Source of the DNA: Pelecanus crispus
Lineage: Eukaryota > Chordata > Aves > Pelecaniformes > Pelecanidae
Reading direction: 5' to 3'
Assembly: GCF_030463565.1 (NCBI RefSeq)
Contig: NC_134643.1
Coordinates: 82,969,721-83,033,720, forward strand
DNA length: 64,000 nt
Positions 1 through 12,300 of the stretch are shown here, one piece after another. The notes beneath the pieces are model-generated. The model saw only the letters and a list, made by a program, of their open reading frames with translations, was not told the origin of the DNA and ran no database searches. Every line of letters begins with the position of its first letter. The first letter of the stretch is position 1. The position numbers were made by a program, and so were the translations under genes.

Positions 1-293
1 AATGATGCTAGCAAAATGCATTTAGGCATGTAAGCACTAAATTATTGTTAACATGTTTCTAGGATAGGCCCCGACAAAATGGCTTCCGAGCCTTTTTTTA
101 TCTTAAGTTTCAAAAAATAAATGAGCAGTCTCTGGTATGAGTATCTGATCTTCCCCTTCTTCCACGTAAAGACTGGGAAGTATTAGTGTATATTGTCTTT
201 GTAAAATAAAAAAAAGCATACCGGTTTATGCTGCATTTTTTTTCCACAAAACCATAAATAGTTTGTATTGAAAAATGATTCTTTTTCTTTCAG

Positions 294-337
294 CTTCAAC
301 AAGGAGAAGAGGCAGGACACCACAGTTCATAAGATCA
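294..337 (+). CDS. MRPS35: MRPS35 exon (first one in the window)
   Basis: A pyrimidine-rich acceptor ending CAG at 291-293 and a donor GTAAGT at 338 bound a 44-nt exon. It reads, after two bases of a split codon, as a basic stretch [14 protein letters not shown]. This segment, between the targeting peptide and the conserved core, is weakly conserved, so it is called mainly from the splice sites and from its in-frame join to the next exon. Confidence 0.8.
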
Positions 338-3300
338 GTAAGTCCTAAAACTACTTGCCGTTAACTCAGAGGTGTTTGAAAAAGTTTTCTAAGCTGTATG
401 TCTTAACAGTTTGTCAAGAACCCCTTCCACAGTCAGAACCTGGTGAAACAGTCTACTGTGACTATTTCACAACCAGCACTTAGCTTTAATCTCCCAGCTG
501 TTTTCAGTATGTGTTCCCATAAAGGCAAAAAGGTTAACAGTAACAAGCTAACAGTCAGCTTCTATTGGCACCATGTACTGCAGTAACTTAAAGTTGCATT
601 TAAAATAAAAACAGACATTTTGATGATGTTTTCGATATGAATTTACAGGATTCGTAATGGTTGCTTTCTGGTGTAATTAAAAAATCTGATATTGTGCAAA
701 AGTGAAACTGTTCTTGCACAGTAGAATTAAAACTGGTATCTGAACACTTAATCACTGAGAATTTTCTTATTTATTCCGTATATAAATTTCAAAAGTAGTA
801 TGTTACGTTTTTTAAAGGCAAATAGTAAAAGTGGACCTGGCACGTATTAAATTTTTGTTTAACTTCCAAGAGCAGATTTAATGATACACCAAAGCAGTCA
901 GACCAGCTGACTGCATGTATCCATTTGTCTTTTACGTGTCTAAACTAAAAATTAAGGTTTTGGGAAAAGAAACAGTGACGTAACTTTTTTTTTTTTTAAA
1001 GAGCATTTGACTGAAACCCTGGTCAGTTATTGGAGGTTGTAAGCTACTTCTGCAATATAGTAATACATCGTCCCTATACTGGAATTTCTATAGCGAGTAA
1101 TTCAGAGTTATTAGTATCTGGTTTTTTTAATATGAACTTGTTCAGACTTTCAGAATTCCAGAATTTTAAAACTCATTTTGTTGCCCCCCACCAAATGTTT
1201 AGGCACTTTAGGAAATAGAGTTTGCAATTAAATACTGGTTTGATTCCCCTTCTTCCCCCTGCTGATTTATCACAATGCAAGAAGATGTTAAGTTCTTCTT
1301 TCTAAGCATTCTGAAATACAATGCAGTAAGATTGGGAAAGGCCTGCTACCCAAGCTTTGAAAGACTTATCTTTTAAAAGTTCCTTCACAAATGAGTACTA
1401 ACTTTTGATGTAAAGGTGTCCGGAAATTTCTAGATGTGGGAATTTATTCCTGAAATAACTTGTGTGTTGCTCCTGCTTTGTCTCACGAAACAGCATGTCT
1501 CCCATCAGACTTTTCTTAAATTTCCAATTTATTAGCCTGTACCTCCCAGAACTGAGAGGATGACTGTTGATCAGGACTGGAGCAGTGTTTATCCAACAGC
1601 AGCTGTGTTTAAACCTGCCTCTGTGCCTCTCCCAATTCGAATGGGTTACCCAGTGAAGAGAGGAGTACCTCCACCAAAAGAAGGCAACTTAGAGCTTATA
1701 AAGGTAAGACGCGTTCTATTGGTGTGTGATAACTTTTAAAATTATTATTCACTAAGACTTCACTGCTTTGATTGGAATATTTATGTTGGATATTGTTTTC
1801 TATTAAATAGGGTAGTATTCTATTTAATTTCTAAATGAAATGGTAACAAATACAAATGTAAGTAACAAATGAACCAAATCAGGAGATATTTTTAGAATTA
1901 TCATGCTGTCATGGTTTAGCCCCAGCCAGCAACTAAGCACCACGCAGCCGCTCGCTCACTCCCCCTACCCCAATGGGATGGGGGAGAGAATTGGAGGAGT
2001 AAGAGTGAGAAATACTCCTGGGTTGAGATAAGAACAGTTTAATAATTGAAATAAAGTAAAATAGTAATGATAATAATAACAATATAATAATGATAATAAC
2101 AATAACAATATACAAAGCAAGTGATGCACAATGCAATTGCTCACCACCCGCCAACCGATACTCAGACAGCTCCCGAGCAGCGATCGCTGCTCCCCGGCCA
2201 AACCCCCCCAGTTTCTATACTGAGCATGACGTCATATGGTATGGAATAGCCCTTTGGTCAGTTTGGATCAACTATTCTGGCTGTGCCCCCTCCCAGTTTC
2301 TTGTGTACCTGGCAGAGCATGGGAAGCTGAAAAGTCCTTGACTGGCATAAGCAGTACTTAGCAACAACTAAAAACATCAGCGTGTTATCAACATTCTTCT
2401 ACTAAATCCAAAACACAGCACTATGCCTGCTACTAGTAAGAAAATTAACTCTATCCCAGCTGAAACCAGGACACATGCCTATGACTTTTGTAATGGGGCT
2501 TAACTTAAGTCTTTTGCTAAATCAGACTTCAGAAGAGTCGTCTTATCTGAATATTTTATTAAGTATATTGTACTACCTTAACATTTGTTAAAAGTGTAAT
2601 CAGATTTCAGTAATGCCCCTTTATTTACAAACAGACGAAAAGCTATTATTTTGCTAACTTTTAATATGTCTGTTTCAGATTCCCAATTTTTTGCATCTTA
2701 CTCCTCCTGCAATTAAGAAACATTGTGCAGCTCTTAAAGGTGAGGGTTTTTGTGGTTTTATCTTTTTTTTTTTTCTTTTTTCTCTTTTTAAAAACCATCT
2801 CTACTGGACTTCTAAGACAGTGCAAAATGTAACTGTGTATGATGAAGTAGAAGTTAGGACACGGTCCACCTCTGAAGCTGGTTATTTTTCAGGCTTTGGC
2901 TAGTATTGTATGCTTTCATGTTGCTGCACTGAGTCATACAGGTGGTAGGTAGATATGTCTTAGGAAGTTTTCAGCACACCAGTAAGACTTTAATTTTACC
3001 TTTCCGTTAGGCCTGGCTTGTACTGGAGAATTTATAATTTAGTGTCTTAAGGAAGATAAGTGATAAATGTGACTCAGTTCTCAGAAGATTATCTGTGATT
3101 AAACCAGGGTTTAGTCAGTAGCCATTCTGGCATGCATTTTAAAAAAAGTGCTATTGATAAATGAAACCCTCTGTGAGGGCAAAGTCTGCTGGGGAGATAC
3201 AGGATCTAATGAAGACCATGAGCATCTCTGCCAGCCAGCAAGCCAATAAGGAGGACCTAGTAAGGAGGTTAACCCAAAGAGAAGTCGAGGCATGAGGGGG

Positions 3301-6300
3301 ACAGGGAGCAGATAGAATCATTTAGGTTGGAAAAGACCCTTAAGATCATCGAGTCCAACCGTTAACCTAACACTAGCAAGTCCATCACTAAACCATGTCC
3401 CTAAGCACCAGGTCTACACATCTTTTAAATACCTCCAGGGATGGTGTCTCAGCCACTTCCCTGGGCAGCCTGTTCCAATGCTTGACAACCCTTTCAGTGA
3501 AGATATTTTTCCTAACACCTGATCTAAATCTCCCTTGGTGCAACTTGAGGCTGTTTCCTCTTGTCCTATCACTTGTTACTTGGGAACAGAGATCAACACC
3601 CACTTCATTACAACCTCCTTTCAGGTAGTTGTAGAGAATGATAAGGTCTCCTCTCAGCCTGTATGATAAAGAGATGAGAGGCCTATCTTGAGTTGCCTGT
3701 ATACAAATGCATGCAGCATAGGAAACAGGAGGAATTAGAAGTCTGAGGAGTCACAGAAATGCAGAGAGAAAGCTTACATGACTGAGGTGCAGGCAGGGAT
3801 GATGCAGAGGAGGAGCTGACCTGTACCCAAAAGAACAACTCAGATGGAGAGCTTTGCTATGAGATGTGTAGCAAGCTGGTTGAGAGTTTAAGTGTAGGGA
3901 TCAGAGGAAAAGCTGAAAAGGTTGTGTTGGTGGACATCTGCCACGGACTGGCTGGTTAAGAAGAGAAAGTGGATGAACAGCTGAAAAAAACCTCACAACT
4001 GCAAGCTTTGATTTTAGTGGGGAACCGCAGCCATCTCAACGTCTGCTGGAAGGGTAGCAGGATGGGATGGAAGCATTCTAGCAGATTTCTGGAGTGCGTT
4101 GCAGATAATTTCTTGATGCACATGCTGGACAGACTGTCTATGGGAAGGTGCTGTGTTGCATGTGCTACTCGAAAGTATGGAAGAACTGGTTGGAGATGTC
4201 AAGGTTGCTGGCATCCTTGGTGTGAAAAGAATATTGTGGAGTTTTAAGATCTTGAGAGAATTGAGGAACTCAGGTAGTGTATTGAAGGCAATTTCTCGAT
4301 GCAGACGATTGATGAGTTGAGTAGGAGGCATGCTCTGTTGGATTTGTTCTTCAGAAACAAGGAAGAACTGGTCAGGTATGTGAAGGTTAGGGGCATCCTT
4401 GGTAACAGCGGTCACGTAGTGTTTAAAATCCTGAGAGAAGTGAGCAAGACAGACAGTGGAACTAGAGCTTGGACTTCAGGAGAGTGATTTTGGTTTATTG
4501 AGGAATCTGCTTGACAGATCTCATGGGGTACTCTCCTGAGGAGCAAAGTGGCCCATGAGAGCTGGTGGATGTTTAAGTTCAGCCTCCTTAAAAGAGCAAG
4601 AATGGTCCATTCCACTGTGCAGAAAGTTGAGCAAGTATGGCAGAAAGACAGTGTGGGTCTGCAGGGAGCTCCTGAGTGACCTGAGATGCAGAAACAAAGT
4701 ACACAGAAAGTGGGAGCAGGTAAAAACTACCCAGGAGGAATAGGAAATTTTTGCATGACCATCTTGAAGAAGGGCAAGAAAGAAGATGCAGGGAACTGCA
4801 GGTCTGTCAGCCTCACCACATTCCCTGGAAACCCTTTCCAAGCACACAAAAACATGCTTTATAACAACCTGGATAATGGTATTGAGCACAACCTCAGCAG
4901 GTCTTCAGATCATAATGATTTGGAGGGAACAAGTGAACTGGAGAGCAGAGATGCCATTCAGAGGGATGTCGACAGGCAGGAAAAAATCCACTGCAAGGAC
5001 CCTCACGAAGTTAAAGAAAAGCAACTGCCAAGTGCTGCATCTGGGATGGAATAACCCGTGCAGCAGTATGGGGAGGGGGGGGAGATGGGGGAGCAAACAG
5101 CTGGAAAGAAGCTTTGCCGAAAAGGCTGTGTGGAGCCCAGTGGTATTTGAAAGTTCAACATGAGTCAGCCGTGTGCCCTTGTAGCAAGGAAGGCTACCTG
5201 CATACTGTATTAATGAGAGTGTAGCCACCACATTCAGGAAATTCATTCTTTCCCCTCTGTTGAGTATTGCATCCAGTTCTGGGGTCCCCAGTACAAGAAG
5301 GATGTGGACCTGTTAGAGAAGGGCCACACAAATGACCAGAGGGCTGCAACACTTCTTCTGTGAAGAAAGGCTGAGAAAGTTGGGGTTGTTCAGCCTGGAG
5401 AAGAGAACACTCTTAGGGGGGACCTCATTGTCACCTTTCAATATATGAAGGGGGCTTGTAAGAAAGACAGGGAGAAACTTTTTACCAGGTGTTGCAGAGG
5501 TGCACAAAGTCAAATTAGGCAGGTGATGTAACCCAAAATAATATTTATTCTAATCAAAAGTGTTTTGGTACTCCAACGAACATTAGTAACCACAGGTTCA
5601 GGAAGCCAAGGGGAGTTAATACTACACAGCCAACTTAAGAATTCTTAGCTTTAGAATGATGACCCAAAATATGCCATCACTCATCTAATAAGGCAAGGGC
5701 TCTCAATCTCGAGGAGTTACCTTGGGTGGCATCCCGACCCAAGGGGAGAGTTCCCGACTGCAGACCCACTGCTCCCAGGAGGACCAACTCAGTTTTTCCT
5801 CCAGCAGGACTCCATTTATACCCGAGTCTAATCTGGCCTGTGGTCGTAGATGGTCATACCAGTCCCTCTTGCCTGAGGGCTCCATCTACCGGCGACTGTG
5901 TACATGACAACACTCGCAGTAAGGGCGTGAGGACATGAAAAGTAGCGGCCGCTGATTCTTTTCAAGCCTTTATGTTTCAATGGTCGGAAAGCCCCGATCT
6001 TCGTCAGGGTGGGTGCACCTGCCACACCAGGGCCTGTAGCGACAGGACAAGGGGCAGCAGTTTTAAATTGGAAGAGGGTAGATATTTAGATGGGACATAA
6101 GGAAGAAATTTTTTATGGTGAGGGCGGTGAGACACTGGAAGAGCTTGCCCAGAGAAGCTGTGGATGCCCCATCATTGGAAGTATTCAAGGTCGGATTGGA
6201 CAGGGCTTTGAGTAGCCTGATCTAGTGAAAGATGTCCCTGCCCATGGCAAGGTGGTTGGACTAGGTGATCTTTGAAGGTCTGTTCCAACCCAAACCGTTC

Positions 6301-9300
6301 TATGATTCTATTTGGCAGTTGTGAGACTGCATCTGGAGTACTGTATCCTGTTTTGGGGAACCCAGTACAAAGAAAGACACTGAAATACTGGAGCAAGTCT
6401 TGCAGAGACCCTGCCATTATCTAAATGAGTATGTTTTCTATAAATAGTACTTTAGATATATTGTAGATGTACAAAAGATATATTGCAATAAATTTGAAAA
6501 AAAAAACCCAACCAATATTACTTGGAGTGTTTTCTCTTTATTATACAGATTTCTGCACTGAATGGCCAAGTGCTTTGGACAGTGATGAGAAATGTGAACA
6601 GCATTTTCCTATTGAAATTGAAACAGTAGATTATGTTTCTGCAGGGACATCTGTTCGTAATCCCAAAGCAAGAGTGGTGACTTTAAGAGTAAGTAGTATT
6701 TTTGGTAAACAGCCTTTGTTTCAAAACTCAAAATGCTTGGTTTTCTTTTAAAAATGCGTGCAAGTATGATCTGTTGTAAGGAAATGAGGGAAGTGGTTTA
6801 CTGTATGTCTGAATAGAAAACAGTGGATTTCCTTAAGTATATTGCAACATGTTAGAACTGAGGTTGTGAGGTTATGGGTATGTAGTTACAAATGTAAGCT
6901 CCAATATAAAAATAGCGTACCTTCTGAGGAATCTACTTACAGAAAAGACTGTAAGTGCCTTTATACTCAGTGTCTTGCTTAGACTCTCTCATTGCTGATT
7001 TAGAGACCCTAGAAGTGCACAAGTATTGAAAACTAGATCATATGAATGTGGCACTATTAATAAGTATTGAGTTGGCAGGCCTCCAGGCATCAGTGTGTAT
7101 GCGGTAGGGGCAGCAGCCTTCTGATCATAGGGTTGTGGGATAACTGAGGTTGCAAGGGAGCTCAGGAGTTTTTCAGTCTGACCTTCTGCTCAAAGTAAGG
7201 TAGGTATGAGATCAGACCAGGTTTCTTGGGACTCTATCCACTTGGGTCTTGAAAACCTTCAGGGCTGGAGATTGCACAACCTCTCTAGACAACCTGTTCC
7301 AGTGCTTGCCTGTCCTCATGATAGTGAAGTTAGGATTATGCTATGGCTTTTGAACATGAGATGAGATTTGAGCCTATCTTAAGAGCAGCAGCAGCGGTGG
7401 GGTCAGTGATAGTTGTGTCTCTACTCTGTCAGTATAGAAGTTAAAATGCTGCATGATACCACATGCCTATAACACTTATACAACATCTAATCATGGCAGC
7501 TTTAAATGGTAGTAGTTCATTTTGTCTGTAGGAGTCTCCACTTTCCCTTCATGTTGGAAAACCTTTTGGGCTGAAATTTAATTTGGTCTGTCATTGACTT
7601 AAATAAGCATTTCACACCACTGTTAGCAGTAACTTCACCATCCCCTTGTAGTTGTTGCATACTAGAGTTTAGCCTTTTGTCTCCTAATTCAGATCCATGG
7701 CCAAGAACAAGTTTTCACAAATTGTATGCATTAGAAATAAAAGGAAATGGAGTGTATCTGTGAGAATAGAAGCCCATGACTTCATGCTGGGTTGTGAATG
7801 AGTGCAGGAGGAGGCACACGTTGGAACCCCTTACTCCCATATTCGGTTGTCTCAGGTGGAGTAACACTGACATTTGCAGGTCAGTGCTGGGCATGGTGTC
7901 ACAGGTAGGGGGAAGAGCTCAGCTGCTCAAACAGCCTTGAATCTCCTTCCAGTAAAAACAGCAGGTGGTGAGTGTAAATTTCTTGCTTTCTAAATCATGT
8001 AAAACATTATGAGATATAAATGTCTTCTGTTAGGTGTGGCTGTTTAGACACAAGCTGTTGGACTAGGGAGGGGTCAGTTATGCTACAGTGGAGAGGATAA
8101 TTCAAAATGATACACAAATAAGCATATCTGTACTATCCTATCTAAATCTGTCCATTAATATTAACTGGCCTTGGTACTTGTAAGGCATTATGTGGATGTG
8201 TATTATGCATATATATCAAAAAAAGGAGGTGCTGGATGGGGAGACAAAAATGGAACAATTATCCATATGCTTTTTCAGTTACTAGTCTTCTGATCCCAGA
8301 CTTCATTAATAAATTCTTTCTCTGATTAATCCTCTGACAACAAAATCTGCCTAGGGAGGGGGAAGAGAGGATTTAAAGGTGAAAGCAGATGGCACTAGGT
8401 CAGATAGTGGTTGAGTTTGTGTCAGTGAGAGAGCATTTACTTTGCACTGTGTTACAGACTATGATAAACTCTCTGGTGGACCTTGATGATAAGATTTCCT
8501 TTTTCAAACACGGTTTAAAAGTTAAACCTTTTTAATCTTAATTAAAAAATTGCACCTTTTTTCTACCAGTTATCATACTGGAGATGCTAATTTTTCATCT
8601 CTTGTAGCCAAATGCCAGTATTTCTTGTCATGAAATTTATCCTAGTCTGTTCCCAAGTGGAATTGTCCACATTGTGCCAGACAACATAGTACTACAGGAT
8701 GTAAAATGAGACTTTTTTTTTTTTTTAAATCAACTGCTGTTCTTTGTGGAACTCTAACTTTTCTAAAATTCAACATGAAAGTCTGCAGCATTCCAGCTAA
8801 CAGTTATAAGCTGTCCAGTTGCTATCCCATTTTGAAGCAAGTAGCCATGTAAATATTTGTCACTTTAAAGTGACTTTGGATTAGTAAGAACAACACATTT
8901 TTTGACCCTGTAATATAGGAAACAGACCAGATAGCTTTTTAGTTTTTATAGGAAAAGCAAGTCATGTGGAATAAAATCATAGCTCCCTAACAGCACATTT
9001 CAGATAATGGCACTGTATGAAGGCAGCATGATACAGCTATGATAATGCCATCCTTTTAAGACAGTGCAAAAAGTACTACTCAATGAAACTGTTTTGCATT
9101 GTTGGTTAAAGCAAGCTAATACTGGACATCTGGGCTGGAGTATCCCATTAAGTTTAGATAGTCATGGTCATAAAGTGCTTACATGCACTAGCAGTTGCAT
9201 GCTTGCCAGAGTTGTGTCTGAAACCCTTTAGCTTGGAGCATTCTTTCTTTCTGTGAGTGATAGAGAAATACAGCGTTAAGAAAATGTGTTTTACAAGAAG

Positions 9301-12300
9301 GTGTTTCTCATCAATTTGGGTGAGTGTTGCCAGACAGCAGTGAGGGTAGGCTGTTCTGTAAGGGAAGGAGATCCAGGGGCAGTAAGGCAGGCAGGGACAG
9401 TGACCTCCCCAAAAAGGGTGCAGCTACTACCTGAGCAAGGTGTGCAGGACAGGTAATAGTAACCTTGTCCATCCAACAGAATCACCTGACAAGCTCATAA
9501 TGATAAGGCAGGTTTGAGGTCAAAGGGGGAAGACAAGTCAGTGGATCAGGATTAGGTCTGGTGACAGTAACTAGGATCAGTCAACAGTCTGGTGATTGTC
9601 AAGCCAATCCATAGTGATGCAGTAGGTGAGGTCAAGCCAGGAAGTCAAGGATGTGCGTCAGAGTTGGGTCAGTGTGGGCCATGGCTAGGCACAGACATAG
9701 CTGTGTTGTGGCTCAGGCAGAGACCGAGACTGAGTGCCTCAGCTTAGATGCAGCATCTCAGTAAAGCTGGGGCAGGCCCACCTTCTCATAGCTCTTTTTT
9801 TTGTCACCACTGATTGAAGGCTACGTGGCTGCACTGTATGGAAGGGCACTGTATGCTAAGGTAGTCTTGACCCTTAGAAGGGATTGCTGTGTGTGTAGGG
9901 ACCTTGGAAGTGTTGTGACTTCAGAAGGGATTGCTCATGGTCATTTTAGGCTGCGCTAAGAATAGAACTTTTTTCTGCAGCTTGACCATTGCCTTAAAGA
10001 CTGCATGCACCTAATAGGTCTGTTAGAATTAGACTTGAAAAAAAACATAAGCTAGGGAACAAAGCTAGGTGAGCTCCTGCTCACCAGTGTTACAGGCATG
10101 CATAGTAAATGAGCATGTAATTCCTTAAAAAGGAGACATTTTTCATATAATCTATGGAGTAGTGAATGTTAGGGTTTTTTTCAAGATCAGAAGTTTCAGT
10201 ATTGAAACCCTGTGGTCTCCTCCCTTGTCGTATTTAGGTTTAGTACTTCAGTTTTCTGTTTTCAGTAGTAGGGTTTTTTCTTTTCCGGTAGTACTTTTTT
10301 TCCCTGATACTTACTGGAGCTTCTAATTTCTTTTAGTCCTTCAACTTTTGTTAGTTTTACTCATGCAGGTTTCTTGATTTTTGAACAGTTCTTTAGTACA
10401 GCAGTGACACAGTAGAAAGAATATAGAAGAAAAACAAACAATGAACAAATTAGTAAGAGACTGCTATTATGTCTTCATGGTTTTAATATTCCTCAGCAAC
10501 TCTCACTTTATAGAAACTTATGTTCCCAACACCATATATCTTTAGACTGTTAAGGTTCACAGCCTTCTTATTTGCTATTGTGTAAACAGATAGCTAAAAC
10601 CAGCTTGCTTTACTTCTCATACTTGTTATTGCATATAGAAACTAGCTTCAGACTAACTTCTTAGAGTTTTTTTTTTAAGTAAGTATTAATTATTTGTTGT
10701 GTATCTTATGTTTGTAGGTTTTCTGGTATTGGAACAGAAGACAAGTCATTCACACTATTGTCTGATCAATTATGTGAGATCAGACAGTTCTGGTCCATTA
10801 TATTATTATCTGTATGCATCTTTGCATACTTCTCTTAATCTCCCAGTAATGACTTTGAGAATTCTGATTTGATGTGTCTTGAATTGATGTCTTTCCTCCT
10901 CTTTTGAATGCTTGTTGTAAATATCTTTGATATAACTTAGTGTTAACCTTACTGATCTGTATTTGAAAAAAAAAAAAAAAAAGATACTTATTTTTCCATA
11001 TGAAGTACATATGAATATGAAATACAGCTATAAACTAAACTGATGGCTTTTTTTTCCTCTGAAAAAAAGTTCGAGTAGAAATATTCTCCCCCAGCCTCTC
11101 TGGTATTTGAATGAAAGGAAATTTATTGTTTGAATATTCAGACTCTACTTGCCTTGTGTTAAGACTTCTGACATGTGATACAATCAGAAGAAATTCTGCA
11201 AATGCATACTTAATAGCTAGTCTTTTAATTTTTGATAAAAGATGTGCCTGACTATCTCAAAATATTTTCAGGGTGCAGAGATTGGATTTATCCAAGTAAT
11301 TAAAGGTGTTTTCTCTTGTACTTGAAGGTTAAACTTTCTAACCTGAATTTGGATGACCATGCAAAGAAGAAGCTCATTAAACTTGTAGGAGAACGGTACT
11401 GTAAGGATACAGATATGCTCACGATTACAACAGACAGGTACAGTTACAAGAAGGAAAATAAATGCCTGTAGCAGTGGTCACAGTATAGAAAGGGCTGGGT
11501 GTCTTCCAGTAATATCAATTATTGTCTTAGTAAATTATTACATTTTTAAGGCTGAAATAGACTTAAGATAAACTTACTAGTACTCCCGTTATTAACTGTT
11601 AAAACTGTAATGGTCAAGTCACATAAGGTCAAACCTAATATTTGTTAAATATTGCTAGTTACTGAAGTTCTGTATTTAGAAATCTCATTTGTTATTTTAA
11701 AGTAGTTGTCATGTTTCCCAGATGGGTTCTGTTAGTTTTAACAACGATCTGAAGAGTTTCAGGCAAGAAAAATGGGGACATCGGTGACCAGACATTTCTC
11801 AATGTTTTGATGTTCTAGATATAAAGAAATCATTGTAGTTACTTACAGTTATGTTCAGAGGGCTGCATGGAAGAAATGTGCTTTCTGTGTTGAATTTTGA
11901 AGAGTTTAAGAGAATGCATATGTATTCCTAAATTCACAATACACTTTAATTCACAGCTGCTTTCAGTGGTAGGAAAAACATTATTGGTAGTCTTTTCTGT
12001 TTGCATGTTTTTATTGGAATTAATTTCCCCTCTTAAATTTCCTGTCCTTTGGTAGGAAATACTGTTCTGTTTCTACATAAAATAAATACAAAATGGATAA
12101 ATTTATGCATATCTTTCAACTAGACTTGGAAATCTGGGTAATTTACTGGTACCACTTGTGCTACCAACAGTTTTCATTTCCCTAGCAAGACTTACTTTGT
12201 GGCTAAAACATTAGGATAGCTGAAAGGAGCTTACCCTCTAGAGCATCTGTGAATGGTCTCATGCTGTGTTCCAGAAGAGACTTTTAATGTACCTGTTGAT

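Larger units (their letters stand above)
5490..6026 (-). mobile_element. Solo LTR, family 2, nested in a CR1
   Basis: A 537-bp element with TG at its left edge and CA at its right, flanked by a perfect 5-bp duplication CCAGG (5485-5489 and 6027-6031). It interrupts a CR1 whose sequence resumes exactly after it. A TATAAA (5820-5815) and an AATAAA (5549-5544) in the proper order on the minus strand give its orientation. It shares no visible sequence with family 1. It is younger than the CR1 around it. Confidence 0.9.

Noticed and set aside
4014-5246. Frames of 110-133 codons on both strands
   Set aside because: They lie in the decayed CR1 and are broken pieces or shadows of its ORF2.
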